The notes: generated by a model not told the origin, from the letters alone. DNA of 64,000 nucleotides from Bradyrhizobium sp. (GCF_004799405.1 NZ_SSMW01000120.1:1-64000), one strand, 5' to 3'. Positions 26,874 through 37,521 are shown, numbered from the stretch's first letter. Numbers and translations: made by a program.

Positions 26874-27407
26874 TCATTCGTCGGCCGGCAACGTATTCCG
26901 GCCGTCGCCGAGCGCGCGTTGCATCATCACGGTGTCGAGCCAGCGGCCGAACTTGAAGCCGACATTGGGATGGGTCCCGATCATCTGGAATCCGGTTCGG
27001 GTATGGACGCCGATCGATCCGGCATTGGCGGAATCGCCGATCACCGCGATCATCTGGCGATAGCCGCGCGTCTCGCATTCTTCGATCAACCGTTGCAGCA
27101 GTTGCAGGCCGATGCCGCGCCGATGGATCGCGGGCAGGAGATAGACCGAATTCTCCACCGTGAAGCGATAGGCCGGCCGGGGCCGGTAGGCTCCCGCATA
27201 GGCGTATCCGATCACGCGGCCGTCGAGTTCGGCGACGAAATAGGGAAAGCCGCCGTCCATCAACACGCCGAAGCGCCGCGTCATTTCAGCAAGATCGGGT
27301 GGGATCAGCTCGAAGGTCGCGGTGCCATAGCGGACCGCGTGGTCGTAAATCTCGGTGACGAAGGGAAGGTCGGCCTCGGTGGCGGGCCTGATTTCGAGCG
27401 CGGACAT
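26874..27407 (-). CDS. GNAT N-acetyltransferase, phosphinothricin/methionine-sulfoximine type
   Basis: A 177-residue GNAT protein. I-R-P-A-T-E-A-D-L-P-F-V-T-E-I-Y at the N-terminus, A-T-F-E-L-I-P-P, the acetyl-CoA pyrophosphate loop H-R-R-G-I-G-L-Q-L-L and the late N-A-G-S-I-G-V-H-T-R-x-G-F place it in the PAT/MddA branch. Members acetylate the amino group of phosphinothricin, methionine sulfoximine or methionine sulfone. A housekeeping detoxification role is the most that can be inferred; the native substrate is not known. It is preceded on the same strand by the Bax-inhibitor gene and its terminator, so it has its own promoter. Confidence 0.85.
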   Translation of the reverse strand: MSALEIRPATEADLPFVTEIYDHAVRYGTATFELIPPDLAEMTRRFGVLMDGGFPYFVAELDGRVIGYAYAGAYRPRPAYRFTVENSVYLLPAIHRRGIGLQLLQRLIEECETRGYRQMIAVIGDSANAGSIGVHTRTGFQMIGTHPNVGFKFGRWLDTVMMQRALGDGRNTLPADE

Positions 27408-27436
27408 GACGTCGAGACTATTTTTGTCCGCCGCAA

Positions 27437-27467
27437 AAGAAAAGCCCCGGCCGAACGGCCGGGGCTT
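27437..27467 (-). terminator. Rho-independent terminator after the BI-1 gene
   Basis: On the minus strand an 11-bp stem (AAGCCCCGGCC / GGCCGGGGCTT, at 27442-27452 and 27457-27467) with a 4-nt loop is followed by a T-rich run (TTTCTTTTG). It lies 24 nt after the YccA-family stop codon. Confidence 0.85.
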
Positions 27468-27491
27468 GAATTTATCGAGCAGGCAAGCCGG

Positions 27492-28283
27492 TCAGTCGCG
27501 CTGGCCGAGCAGTTGCAGCAGCAGCGTGAACAGGTTGATGAAGTTCAGGTAAAGCGACAGCGCGCCGGAAATGGCCGCACGCTCCGCCACATCACCGCCC
27601 TGCGAGGCATAGCCGTAGATGTAATCGTTCTTCAGACGCTGGGTGTCCCAGGCGGTCAGGCCCGCAAACACCAGCACGCCGACCACCGACACTACGAACT
27701 GCAGCATCGAACTGGCGAGGAAGATATTGACCAGGCTCGCGATGATGATGCCGATCAGGCCCATGAACAGGAACGAACCCATTCCCGTCATGTCACGCTT
27801 GGTGGTGTAGCCGTAGAGGCTCAACGCGCCGAACGTGGCCGCGGTGATGAAGAACACCCGCACGATCGAGGTGTGCGTATACACCAGGAAGATCGACGAC
27901 AGCGAAACGCCCATCAGCGCCGAGAACACCCAGAACATCATCTGGGCGGTCGCAGGCTGCATCCGGTTGATGCCGGCGGAGATCGCGAACACCATTCCGA
28001 GCGGCGCCAGTATGAACAGCCATTTCAGCGGGCTCACGAACATCGCGTAGCCGAACGGCGTCAGGAAGATCTTGCCGACACGAACGGCATCGCCTGCCGG
28101 ATCGGTGGTTACCGCCGCCATATAGACGCCGAGTGCGGCGAGGCCGGTGATGGCAAGGCCGATCGACATGTAGTTGTAGATGCGCAGCATGTAGGTGCGC
28201 AGACCGGCATCGACGGTCGCGGCGTCAGCGCGCCCGGCGGCCCGGCCGAAAGGAGAAGTATAGTTACGGTCTAGGTCCGACAT
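27492..28283 (-). CDS. Bax inhibitor-1/YccA family membrane protein
   Basis: A 263-residue integral membrane protein with seven hydrophobic segments, typical of the BI-1/YccA/TMBIM family. Visible family marks are the Y-x-x-M-S-I-G-L-A-I-T-G start of the first span, the S-P-L-K-W-L-F-I-L-A-P-L-G segment, F-W-V-F-S-A-L-M-G-x-S-L-S and the C-terminal A-L-S-L-Y-L-N-F-I-N-L-F-x-x-L-L. BI-1 proteins are linked to calcium leak and to membrane protein quality control (YccA with FtsH). Here it stands alone with its own terminator. A long hydrophilic N-terminus (about 35 residues) precedes the first span. Confidence 0.92.
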   Translation of the reverse strand: MSDLDRNYTSPFGRAAGRADAATVDAGLRTYMLRIYNYMSIGLAITGLAALGVYMAAVTTDPAGDAVRVGKIFLTPFGYAMFVSPLKWLFILAPLGMVFAISAGINRMQPATAQMMFWVFSALMGVSLSSIFLVYTHTSIVRVFFITAATFGALSLYGYTTKRDMTGMGSFLFMGLIGIIIASLVNIFLASSMLQFVVSVVGVLVFAGLTAWDTQRLKNDYIYGYASQGGDVAERAAISGALSLYLNFINLFTLLLQLLGQRD

Positions 28284-28521
28284 GGTCGAATGTCCCGTTG
28301 GTTGGCCGGCGTCTTTGCGGCGCCGGTTCAGAAATCTAGCCTAGATACCGTCGGTTGCTGACATTAATTCGGTGTCATCAAGCCGGCATCTGGCCACAGG
28401 CTGGTATGTGGGAAACTAGCACATTCACTGCAAGCTTCCATGCGCGGCTGAATGTCGCTCCACCCGGCCGGCGCGACGAAACCGTCACCTCCCAGACTTA
28501 AGGGTCGATTGTTTCTATTTG

Positions 28522-31092
28522 TTATAAATTCCGCAGCACGGTGGCGGGCTTCTGGTTCAGGGCCAGCAGCGTGCCCGCAAGCCCCAATCCCACCGTGACG
28601 ACCAGTGCTGCCGCTACGACGCCGGCCGCACTTCCGGCCTGCCAGATGAAACTCAGCGTCATTAGCCGGGTCACGATCAGCCAGGCCGCGACGGAACCGG
28701 CGATCACGCCGAAAACAGCCGTCGCAAAGCCGATCATCAGGTATTCCAGCGCATAAGCGCCAAGCAGCCGCGCGCGCGTGGCGCCCAGGGTTTTAAGAAT
28801 GACCGCATCATAAACCCGATGGCGGTGGCCGGCGGCAAGCGCGCCACCCAGCACCAGAATGGCCGAAATCAACGTCACCGCGCTGGCGCCGCGGATCGCC
28901 AGCACCAGATTGGTGACCACAGTGCCGATGGTTTCCAGCGCCTCGCGAACCCGCACGCTGGTCACCATCGGGAATGCGTCCGCCACCGACCTGATGATTT
29001 GGGCATCGCCGCCGGGGTCCGGATGAGTCTCGGTCAACGTCGCGATATGGGTGTGCGGCGCGCCCTTGAAGGCGTTGGGCGAGAATACCAGCACGAAATT
29101 GATGCCGAGGCTCTGCCAGTCCACGGTCCGCATATTGCCGATTGTTGCCGTGATATCGCGGCCGAGCACGTTGACGACGATCTGGTCGCCGATCTTGAGT
29201 TTCAGCCCATCGGCGATCTTCTTTTCAAACGACACCAGCGGCGGGCCGTCATAATCGGCCGGCCACCATTGGCCTTCGACCAGCTTGGAACCCTTGGGAA
29301 TTTCACTGGTATAGGTCAGGCCGCGGTCGCTCTGGAGCACCCATTCGGAGTCGGTCGAAGCCTTGAGGTCCTCGGCCTTGACGCCGCGGGCTGCGACGAT
29401 CCGCCCGCGCAGCATCGGCACGTCCTCGACGGTCGATTGCGGTGCGGTCTGTTTGAGGAACGTGCCGAAGCGGTCGGCTTCGGTGGCGGGGATATCGATG
29501 AAATAAAACGACGGTGCACGGTCCGGCAGCGCGGCCAGAAATTGCCGGCGCAGATTGCCGTCGATCTGGGTGATCGTGACCAGCACCGCCAAACCCAGGC
29601 CGAGCGACATCACCACCGATGGCGTCAATGCGCCGGGCCGGTAGATGTTGGCGATCGCCAGCCGCAGCATGGTGAAGCGGGTGCGCGGCAGCCGTCGCGC
29701 CAGCGCCATCAAGCCGGCGGCGATGCCGCGCAACAGCGCGAATACAACGACCGAGGATGCGACGAACGTCACGGCAACCCGCTTGTCGTAGGCAAGCCCG
29801 ATCACCACCGCGACCAATAATGCGATCACCACCGCCATCACGGCAAGATAACGCCAGCGTGGCCGATGCCACTCGCTGGTGACGGCTTCGCGAAACAGCG
29901 CCGCCACCGGCACGTCATGGACGCGGCCGAGCGGCCACAGGCCGAAGGCGAGCGCGGTCAGCAGGCCGTAGACGAGGGACAGTGCGAGTTCATCCGGATG
30001 CAGCGTCGGCACCACCGGCAACGGCAGCAGCTTGCCGAACGCGCCGACGATGATGAAGGGCAGCGCGGCGCCCGCGGCCAGCCCGATCACCGATCCCATC
30101 ATGGCGAGTACGACCACTTGCGTGAGGTAAATCGTAAAGACGTCGCGGCCGGTGGCGCCCAGCGCCTTGAATGCGGCGATGACGTCGCGGCGGCGATCGA
30201 TATGGCTTTTGACGGCATTGGCGACGCCGACGCCTCCGACCAACAGCGCGGCAAGGCCGACCAGCGTGAGAAATTGCGTGAAGCGGCTGATGGTGCGCTC
30301 GAGTTGCGGCGAAGCGTTGCTGCGGCTGCGAATCTCCCAGCCGGCTTGCGGCAATGACGTTCGGGCGTCATCGATCAGCGCCGCTGTGGCGCGATCGCCG
30401 GCCGCATTGTCCGGCAGTCTGACCCGATAGATCCAGCGCACGAGGCTGCCCGGTTGCAGCAGGCCGGTTGCGCGCAAGCCCGCTTCGCTGATCAGGAATC
30501 GCGGACCGAATCCGATCCCGCCGGCGAGTTTGTCCGGCTCGGCATCGACCACGCTGCGGATTTGAAATGTCGCGCCGCCGAGGGTGACGCGGTCGCCGAT
30601 CTTGAGGTCGAGTCGCGCCAGCAAGGTCGAATCGGCGGCCGCACCGAAGCCGCCGTCGTGCTCCGCCAGCAAATCCGTCACCGGCATTTTGGGATCGAGC
30701 GTGAGTTCGCCGAGCATCGGGTAGGCGCCATCGACCGCCTTGAGTTCGACCAATGCGAGCTGGCCGTCCGCGGTGCGCACCATGGCGCGCAAGGTCGTCG
30801 CGACCGAAACTTTTCCGCGCGCGCCAAGAAATGCCACTTCATCGGGTTTGGCTTCGCGCTGGATCAGCGAGAATGCCGCGTCGCCGCCAAGCAACGTCCG
30901 GCCTTCGCGCGCCAGTCCCTCGCCGAGGCTGGCCGCGACCGAACCGACGCCCGCAATCGCCATCACGCCGAGCGCGATGCAGGCGATGAAAACATAAAAG
31001 CCGCGTAGGCCGCCGCGCAATTCGCGAAAGGCATAGCGCAGGGCAAGCGATGTCATGCCGCCGCTTCGGGTGGGCTCGGGCGCGATGCTCAT
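28522..31092 (-). CDS. YbbP-type FtsX-family ABC permease
   Basis: An 856-residue permease with two FtsX/MacB-like modules. The first span is at about 33-55, then a periplasmic domain of about 200 residues. A three-span cluster follows (about 270-390), with further spans around 415-470, a second periplasmic domain (510-730) and a final three-span cluster to residue 850. This layout matches YbbP. It pairs with the upstream ATPase, whose stop overlaps its start by 4 nt (31089-31092). YbbAP systems are thought to extract or move hydrophobic molecules across the inner membrane; the adjacent TesA-like esterase, as in enteric bacteria, supports lipid-related work. Confidence 0.9.
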   Translation of the reverse strand: MSIAPEPTRSGGMTSLALRYAFRELRGGLRGFYVFIACIALGVMAIAGVGSVAASLGEGLAREGRTLLGGDAAFSLIQREAKPDEVAFLGARGKVSVATTLRAMVRTADGQLALVELKAVDGAYPMLGELTLDPKMPVTDLLAEHDGGFGAAADSTLLARLDLKIGDRVTLGGATFQIRSVVDAEPDKLAGGIGFGPRFLISEAGLRATGLLQPGSLVRWIYRVRLPDNAAGDRATAALIDDARTSLPQAGWEIRSRSNASPQLERTISRFTQFLTLVGLAALLVGGVGVANAVKSHIDRRRDVIAAFKALGATGRDVFTIYLTQVVVLAMMGSVIGLAAGAALPFIIVGAFGKLLPLPVVPTLHPDELALSLVYGLLTALAFGLWPLGRVHDVPVAALFREAVTSEWHRPRWRYLAVMAVVIALLVAVVIGLAYDKRVAVTFVASSVVVFALLRGIAAGLMALARRLPRTRFTMLRLAIANIYRPGALTPSVVMSLGLGLAVLVTITQIDGNLRRQFLAALPDRAPSFYFIDIPATEADRFGTFLKQTAPQSTVEDVPMLRGRIVAARGVKAEDLKASTDSEWVLQSDRGLTYTSEIPKGSKLVEGQWWPADYDGPPLVSFEKKIADGLKLKIGDQIVVNVLGRDITATIGNMRTVDWQSLGINFVLVFSPNAFKGAPHTHIATLTETHPDPGGDAQIIRSVADAFPMVTSVRVREALETIGTVVTNLVLAIRGASAVTLISAILVLGGALAAGHRHRVYDAVILKTLGATRARLLGAYALEYLMIGFATAVFGVIAGSVAAWLIVTRLMTLSFIWQAGSAAGVVAAALVVTVGLGLAGTLLALNQKPATVLRNL

Positions 31093-31823
31093 AAAGCGGT
31101 TTCGCGGCCCAAAGGCTGGCCATCGATCCGGCCGGAGCGCAACCGCACCACCCGATCGCAGCGTTGCGCCAGCGATGTGTCGTGAGTCACCAGCACCAGC
31201 GTCATGCCGCGCTCGGCATGCTTGGTGAACAGGAGATCGACGATCTGCTTGCCGGTGGCCTCATCGAGATTTCCGGTGGGCTCGTCCGCTACCAGGATCG
31301 CAGGGTCGGGCACCAGCGCGCGGGCCAATGCGACGCGCTGCTGCTCGCCGCCGGACAATTGCGTGGGATAGTGATGCAGGCGATCGCCGAGACCGACCGA
31401 TATCAGCTCCTGTGCGGCGCGCTGCGACGCATCGGGACTGCCGGCGAGTTCCAGCGGCACCGCGACATTTTCCAGCGCGGTCATGGTCGGGATTAGATGA
31501 AACGACTGGAATACGATGCCGACCTGACGGCCGCGAAAGCGCGCCAGCGCGTCCTCGTCGAGAGCATTGAAAGCGGTGCCATTGACCACCACCTCTCCGC
31601 TGTCGGGACGCTCCAGTCCCGCCATGACCATCAGAAGAGTGGATTTCCCCGAACCTGACGGGCCGATCAGACCGATCGCTTCACCGGATGCCACGCGCAG
31701 GCTGATATCCTTCAGGATATGAACCCTTGCGGCGCCGGTGCCGAGCGAGAGATTGACGTTCGAGATGGCAATGGTGTCCGGCTCGAGGCCGGTCAGTGAC
31801 GAGGGTTCGATGAGGCTGTCCAT
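31089..31823 (-). CDS. YbbA-type ABC transporter ATPase
   Basis: A 244-residue ATPase of the MacB/LolD/YbbA group. Walker A is G-P-S-G-S-G-K-S (54-61). The signature L-S-G-G-E-Q-Q-R-V-A-L-A-R-A-L, Walker B I-L-V-A-D-E-P-T-G-N-L-D and switch H (V-T-H-D) are intact. The ATG at 31823 gives a sensible N-terminus; 26 upstream codons in frame run into the divergent esterase gene. It is translationally coupled to the permease gene. Only 43 nt separate its start codon from that of the divergent esterase. Confidence 0.92.
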   Translation of the reverse strand: MDSLIEPSSLTGLEPDTIAISNVNLSLGTGAARVHILKDISLRVASGEAIGLIGPSGSGKSTLLMVMAGLERPDSGEVVVNGTAFNALDEDALARFRGRQVGIVFQSFHLIPTMTALENVAVPLELAGSPDASQRAAQELISVGLGDRLHHYPTQLSGGEQQRVALARALVPDPAILVADEPTGNLDEATGKQIVDLLFTKHAERGMTLVLVTHDTSLAQRCDRVVRLRSGRIDGQPLGRETAL

Positions 31824-31866
31824 GGCTCGGTCATATGGCACTTCCGCGGGCGGGGTCGAGGGGCGG

Positions 31867-32526
31867 ATGAGGATGTTCGCGCACATGCTCGTGTTGGGCA
31901 TGGTGCTGACAATGGCGGGAGCCGCCTTGGCTCAGGCGCCGGCACTCAGGGCGACCAAGCCGATCAAGCTGGTCGTGCTTGGCGATTCGCTGAGCGCGGG
32001 TCTCGGCCTGCCGGCGTCGTCGGCATTCCCGGAGCGGTTACAAAAAGCTTTGGAGATCAAAGGGATAGAGGTCGACATGATCAGTGCCGGGGTGTCAGGC
32101 GACACCAGTTCCGGCGGCCGCGACCGGCTCGACTGGTCGGTGCCCGAAGGAACCGAAGCCGTGATCGTCGAACTCGGCGCCAATGACGCCCTGCGCGGCA
32201 TCGATCCCAACGTTACCCGAGCGGCGCTGACGGACATTTTGACGCGGCTGAAGGCCCGCAAAATCGCGGTTATGTTGTGCGGGATGGTGGCGCCGCCGAA
32301 TTATGGCAGCGACTATTCGGCGCGTTTCAACGCAATCTATCCAGATCTCGCCAAGTCGTTTGGCGCGCCGCTGTATCCGTTTTTCCTGGAGGGTGTCGCT
32401 GCGGACGCCAGACTCAATCAGGCCGACGGCTTGCACCCCACCGCGGAGGGAGTCGATGTGATCGTGAAAAATATACTGCCCACGGTAGAGGCATTTCTTG
32501 GCGCGATATCCGGGCAACGTAGTTGA
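31867..32526 (+). CDS. TesA-like SGNH esterase/arylesterase
   Basis: A 219-residue exported SGNH hydrolase. Signal peptide cleavage is likely after A-L-A (residues 20-22). Block I is G-D-S-L-S-A-G (S41), block III is G-A-N-D (N106) and block V is D-G-L-H-P-T (D187, H190). G75 in I-S-A-G-V-S-G-D-T supplies the oxyanion glycine. This matches periplasmic TesA (thioesterase I/lysophospholipase L1). The ATG at 31867, with GAGGGGCGG before it, gives a normal signal peptide; the frame is open further upstream across the ybbA start. Divergent neighbour of ybbA, the same relation as in E. coli. Confidence 0.9.
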   Translation: MRMFAHMLVLGMVLTMAGAALAQAPALRATKPIKLVVLGDSLSAGLGLPASSAFPERLQKALEIKGIEVDMISAGVSGDTSSGGRDRLDWSVPEGTEAVIVELGANDALRGIDPNVTRAALTDILTRLKARKIAVMLCGMVAPPNYGSDYSARFNAIYPDLAKSFGAPLYPFFLEGVAADARLNQADGLHPTAEGVDVIVKNILPTVEAFLGAISGQRS

Positions 32527-32713
32527 AAAACGGGCAGCGATAACCCTAACGCCGTGATTTTCGGGAAGCTTGACGGTTGGCGAACCATCGATGCTTCGCA
32601 GAGTCACATAACTACGCTAAAAATAACCGTCGGTGATTCGTCGCCGGGCTTGTTTCAGGGCATGACCTGCCGGACCTTTCCGAGGGCCGCGCCTTCGCAT
32701 CGGGAGTCTTGCG

Positions 32714-33250
32714 ATGCCGCGTTTGTTCACGGGACTGGAAATTCCGGCCGAGATCGGCCAGACGCTTTCCAATTTGCGCGGTGGCCTGCCGGGCGCGCGC
32801 TGGATCGATCCGGAAAATTATCACGTCACCCTGCGCTTCATCGGCGATATCGACGGTGTCGCAGCCAATGAGATCGCCTCGCTGCTGTTTCGGGTCAATC
32901 GCAAACCGTTCGATGTCGCCCTGCAAGGCTTGTCGAGCTTCGGCGGAAAAAAGCCGCGCGCGGTGGTCGCCTCCATCGTGCCGAGCCGTCCGTTGATCGA
33001 GTTGCAGGCCGAGCTCGAGCGCCTGATGCAGCGCTTCGGGCTTGATCCGGAAGGCCGCAAATTCACCCCGCATGTAACGCTGGCACGGCTGCGCGACGCC
33101 TCCAATCAGGATGTCGCGGACTATTTGTCGGTGCGCGGATATTTCCCGACCCGGGTGTTCACGGCCCAGCGCTTCGTGCTGTTCTCGTCAAGGGCATCCA
33201 CCGGCGGCGGGCCTTATGTGGTCGAAGATTCCTACGCGCTAAGTGCGTGA
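32714..33250 (+). CDS. thpR: RNA 2',3'-cyclic phosphodiesterase
   Basis: A 178-residue 2H phosphoesterase. The two catalytic tetrapeptides H-V-T-L are at residues 37-40 (H-V-T-L-R-F-I-G) and 120-123 (H-V-T-L-A-R-L). The start M-P-R-L-F-T-G-L-E-I-P is typical of ThpR (LigT). The family hydrolyses 2',3'-cyclic phosphates at RNA ends and in vitro ligates tRNA halves. About 190 nt of non-coding DNA separate it from the esterase gene, with no recognised element there. A large inverted repeat follows its stop directly. Confidence 0.93.
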   Translation: MPRLFTGLEIPAEIGQTLSNLRGGLPGARWIDPENYHVTLRFIGDIDGVAANEIASLLFRVNRKPFDVALQGLSSFGGKKPRAVVASIVPSRPLIELQAELERLMQRFGLDPEGRKFTPHVTLARLRDASNQDVADYLSVRGYFPTRVFTAQRFVLFSSRASTGGGPYVVEDSYALSA

Positions 33251-33401
33251 ACTTTCACCTCGCCCCGCTTGCGGGGAGAGGTCGGATTGCGAAGCAATCC
33301 GGGTGAGGGGGGAGCCTCAGCGTATTCCTCTGCCTAAGAGCTTGCGGCGACAGCCCCTCACCCCAGCCCTCTCCCCGCAAGGGCGGGGCGAGGGAGAAAG
33401 T
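33251..33401. repeat. 151-bp inverted-repeat element between thpR and zapE
   Basis: The ends are near-inverted copies: ACTTTCACCTCGCCCCGC at 33251-33268 and the complement-like GGGGCGAGGGAGAAAGT at 33385-33401. Internal hairpins include CCCCGCTTGCGGGG and GGATTGCGAAGCAATCC. The style (CTCTCCCCGC... GGGTGAGGGG) is that of dispersed Bradyrhizobium intergenic elements. A related but not identical element is at 53993-54111. Confidence 0.75.
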
Positions 33402-33465
33402 GCATACCCCCCGGCACCAATTCCCGGCTTGCAATTTCCGTCGGCTTGGGGCCGTAAGGTGGGCC

Positions 33466-34650
33466 ATGCTGTCCACCCCGTCCGCCGCATTCCGCGCCCA
33501 TTATCAGGCCCTCGTCTCCTCCGGCGCGATCGAGGCCGATGCAGCGCAGGCGCGTGCCGCCGAGGCGTTGGCGGACCTCGAGCAACGGCTGGCGGGCTAC
33601 AAGCCGGCGCGCAAGCCACGTTTGCTGGGCCGGCTGTTCGCCGACAAGGATCAGGCGCCGCCGCGCGGACTCTATGTTCATGGCGAGGTCGGACGCGGCA
33701 AGACCATGCTGATGGATTTGTTTTTTCAGCACAGTCCGGTCACCCATAAGCGCCGCGCGCATTTCCACGAATTCATGGCCGAGGTGCATGAGCGGATTTA
33801 TGGCTTTCGCCAGAATATCGCGCGCGGCGAGATGGCCGATGGCGATGTGATCGCGCTCACCGCCGCGTCGATTTTCGAGCAGGCGTGGCTGTTATGTTTC
33901 GACGAGTTTCATGTCACCGACATCGCGGACGCGATGATCCTGGGCCGGCTGTTCTCGAAGCTGTTCGAACTTGGCACCGTGGTGGTAGCGACATCCAATG
34001 TCGCGCCCGAGGATCTCTACAAGGGAGGCCTGAACCGGGCGCTGTTCCTGCCGTTCATTGCGCAGATTTCGGCGCACATGGACGTTCTGCGGCTCAATGC
34101 CCGCGCCGATTTCCGGCTGGAAAAGCTCACCGGCGTGAAAATGTGGCTGGTGCCGGCGGACGCGCTCGCCGACGCCGCGCTCGGCAAGGCGTGGGCGAGG
34201 ATGACCGGCAACGCGCCCTGCAAGCCGCGCGATATCTCGATCAAGGGCCGCGTCCTGCATGTGCCATGTTCGGCGCACGGCGTGGCGCGGTTTTCATTCG
34301 CGGATATCTGCGACAGGCCGCTCGCTGCGTCGGACTATTTGCGACTCGCGCACGACTATCACACCATCCTGATCGACCGCATTCCCGTGATGGACCATGC
34401 CGAGCGCAATGCCGCCAAGCGGTTCATCGCGCTGATCGACACGATTTATGACAATGCCGTGAAGCTGATGGCGTCGGCGGAGGCCGATCCGGCGTCGCTG
34501 TATCGCGCGACCGAGGGTTTTGAGGCCAATGAGTTCAAGCGAACCTCGTCGCGGCTGATCGAGATGAGTTCGGAATCCTATCTGGCGCTGCCTCATGGCC
34601 GCAAGGATTCCGCAGCGAGCGGGTCGAGCACGGGGCTAGTGGAAACCTAG
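33466..34650 (+). CDS. zapE: AFG1-like cell-division ATPase ZapE
   Basis: A 394-residue AFG1/ZapE ATPase that associates with the Z ring. Walker A is G-E-V-G-R-G-K-T (73-80). The H-F-H-E-F-M motif is at 99-104, Walker B is L-L-C-F-D-E-F-H-V-T-D (D146, E147), and the A-T-S-N-x-A-P-E-D-L-Y sensor and later F-S-F-x-D-I-C segment are present. The ATG at 33466 is preceded by a TAAGGTGG ribosome site; upstream in-frame codons lie in the repeat and are not coding-like. It precedes the TCA cluster on the same strand, with a 157-nt gap to mdh that probably holds the mdh promoter. Confidence 0.94.
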   Translation: MLSTPSAAFRAHYQALVSSGAIEADAAQARAAEALADLEQRLAGYKPARKPRLLGRLFADKDQAPPRGLYVHGEVGRGKTMLMDLFFQHSPVTHKRRAHFHEFMAEVHERIYGFRQNIARGEMADGDVIALTAASIFEQAWLLCFDEFHVTDIADAMILGRLFSKLFELGTVVVATSNVAPEDLYKGGLNRALFLPFIAQISAHMDVLRLNARADFRLEKLTGVKMWLVPADALADAALGKAWARMTGNAPCKPRDISIKGRVLHVPCSAHGVARFSFADICDRPLAASDYLRLAHDYHTILIDRIPVMDHAERNAAKRFIALIDTIYDNAVKLMASAEADPASLYRATEGFEANEFKRTSSRLIEMSSESYLALPHGRKDSAASGSSTGLVET

Positions 34651-34714
34651 CGCCATAGGCCGTCGTTCCGGCAATGGTCTGCCCCGGGAATCACCGGAGT
34701 TGGCCGACAATTGA

Positions 34715-35776
<1,062 letters not shown>

Positions 35777-35837
35777 TCGCGCTTAAGGGTGAGCCAAGTC
35801 GAGTCGATCGATCGTTCAGGGCTTCGGGGGCCGTCAC

Positions 35838-37034
35838 ATGAATATCCACGAATACCAGGCCAAGGCGCTGTTGCACGAATTCGGGGTGCCGATCTCCAGG
35901 GGCGTGCCGGTGCTGCGCGCCTCCGATTCGGATGTCGCCGCGAAAACGCTGGGTGGCCCGATCTGGGTGGTGAAAAGCCAGATTCACGCGGGCGGCCGCG
36001 GCAAGGGCAAGTTCAAGGAGGCTTCGGCCGGCGACAAGGGCGGGGTGCGGATCGCCAAATCGGTTGCCGAGGTCAATGAATTCGCCAAGCAGATGCTGGG
36101 CGCGACATTGGTGACGGTGCAGACCGGCCCGCACGGCAAGCAGGTCAACCGGCTCTATGTCGAAGACGGCTCCGACATCGACAAGGAATTCTACCTGTCG
36201 ATTCTGGTCAACCGCGAAACCTCCGAAGTGTCGTTCGTGGTCTCCACCGAAGGCGGCGTCAATATCGAGGACGTCGCGCATAAAACCCCGGAAAAGATCG
36301 TGAGCTTTTCGGTCGACCCCGCCACCGGCATCATGAGCCATCACGGCCGCACGGTTGCGAAAGCGCTGGGACTTTCCGGCGATCTCGCCAAGCAGGCGGA
36401 AAGGCTGGTGACGCAGCTCTATACCGCCTTCGTCGCCAAGGACATGGCGATGCTGGAAATCAATCCGCTGGTGGTCACCAGGCAGGGCGACCTGCGCGTG
36501 CTCGATGCCAAGGTATCGTTCGACGACAACGCCATCTACCGCCATCCGGATGTCGCAGCTCTTCGCGACGAAACCGAGGAAGACGCCAAGGAAATCGAGG
36601 CGTCGAAACACGACCTCAATTACATCACGCTCGATGGCACCATCGGCTGCATGGTCAACGGCGCCGGCCTCGCCATGGCGACCATGGATATCATCAAGCT
36701 TTATGGCATGGCGCCGGCGAACTTCCTCGACGTCGGCGGCGGCGCCGACAAGGCCAAGGTCACCGCGGCGTTCAAGATCATCACCGCCGATCCCAACGTG
36801 AAGGGCATCCTGATCAACATTTTCGGCGGCATCATGAAATGCGACATCATCGCCGAAGGCGTGGTCGCCGCGGTGAAGGAAGTCGGCCTCACCGTGCCGC
36901 TGGTGGTGCGGCTGGAAGGCACCAACGTCGATGCCGGCAAGAAGATCATCCGGGAATCCGGCCTCAACGTGCTGCCCGCCGACGATCTCGACGATGCCGC
37001 ACAGAAGATCGTCAAGGCCGTGAAGGGGGGATAG
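35838..37034 (+). CDS. sucC: succinyl-CoA synthetase beta subunit
   Basis: A 398-residue SucC with an N-terminal ATP-grasp domain starting M-N-I-H-E-Y-Q-A-K and the [12 protein letters not shown] loop that carries the longer alphaproteobacterial insert. The [10 protein letters not shown] metal region and the C-terminal [13 protein letters not shown] phosphate-binding segment are intact. With SucD it makes ATP or GTP from succinyl-CoA. It is followed after only 4 nt by a DUF1579 gene, not by sucD. Confidence 0.98.
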   Translation: MNIHEYQAKALLHEFGVPISRGVPVLRASDSDVAAKTLGGPIWVVKSQIHAGGRGKGKFKEASAGDKGGVRIAKSVAEVNEFAKQMLGATLVTVQTGPHGKQVNRLYVEDGSDIDKEFYLSILVNRETSEVSFVVSTEGGVNIEDVAHKTPEKIVSFSVDPATGIMSHHGRTVAKALGLSGDLAKQAERLVTQLYTAFVAKDMAMLEINPLVVTRQGDLRVLDAKVSFDDNAIYRHPDVAALRDETEEDAKEIEASKHDLNYITLDGTIGCMVNGAGLAMATMDIIKLYGMAPANFLDVGGGADKAKVTAAFKIITADPNVKGILINIFGGIMKCDIIAEGVVAAVKEVGLTVPLVVRLEGTNVDAGKKIIRESGLNVLPADDLDDAAQKIVKAVKGG

Positions 37035-37038
37035 GCCC

Positions 37039-37521
37039 ATGGCCGAAGATCATCTCGCCGCGCCGAAGCCGCTTGAGGAGCACCGCAAGCTCGCAGCGTT
37101 CGCGGGCGAGTGGACCGGCGAAGAGGTGGTGCATCCGTCGCGCTGGACCGCAGGCGGACCGGCCACCTCGCATGTCGTCGCCCGGGTCGATCTCAACGGC
37201 TTCTATCTGATCCAGGACACCCGCCAGACGCGCGAGGGCAAGGAAAGCTTCGCCACCCATGGCGTCTTCACGTACGATCGCGAAGACCGGCTTTACAAAT
37301 TATTCTGGCACGACTCGCTCGGCTATTACCCGCCGTCGCCGGCCTCCGGCGGCTGGACCGGCGGCAAGACGCTGATCCTGGTGCGAGGCTCGCTGCGCGG
37401 CAATGCGCGCCATGTCTATGAAATCGTCGACGACAATACCTACACCATGAAAATCCAGTTTTCGCCCGACGCGGAAGGGTGGGCCGACGTGCTCACCGGC
37501 GTTTATCGGCGGAGCAACTGA
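37039..37521 (+). CDS. DUF1579 (lipocalin-like) protein inside the suc operon
   Basis: A 160-residue cytoplasmic protein of the DUF1579 family, predicted beta-barrel like a small lipocalin/FABP. The start of the domain, [15 protein letters not shown], and the later F-Y-L-I-Q-D, G-V-F-T-Y-D and W-H-D-S segments are typical. It begins 4 nt after sucC with a G-rich ribosome site overlapping the sucC stop, and ends 34 nt before sucD. It is therefore translated from the succinyl-CoA synthetase message. No ligand is known; binding of an acyl-CoA or similar hydrophobic metabolite is a guess. Confidence 0.8.
   Translation: MAEDHLAAPKPLEEHRKLAAFAGEWTGEEVVHPSRWTAGGPATSHVVARVDLNGFYLIQDTRQTREGKESFATHGVFTYDREDRLYKLFWHDSLGYYPPSPASGGWTGGKTLILVRGSLRGNARHVYEIVDDNTYTMKIQFSPDAEGWADVLTGVYRRSN

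Noticed and set aside
26919..28274. A 451-codon plus-strand frame across the GNAT and BI-1 genes
   Set aside because: It spans the terminator and two well-supported opposite-strand genes and has no domain.
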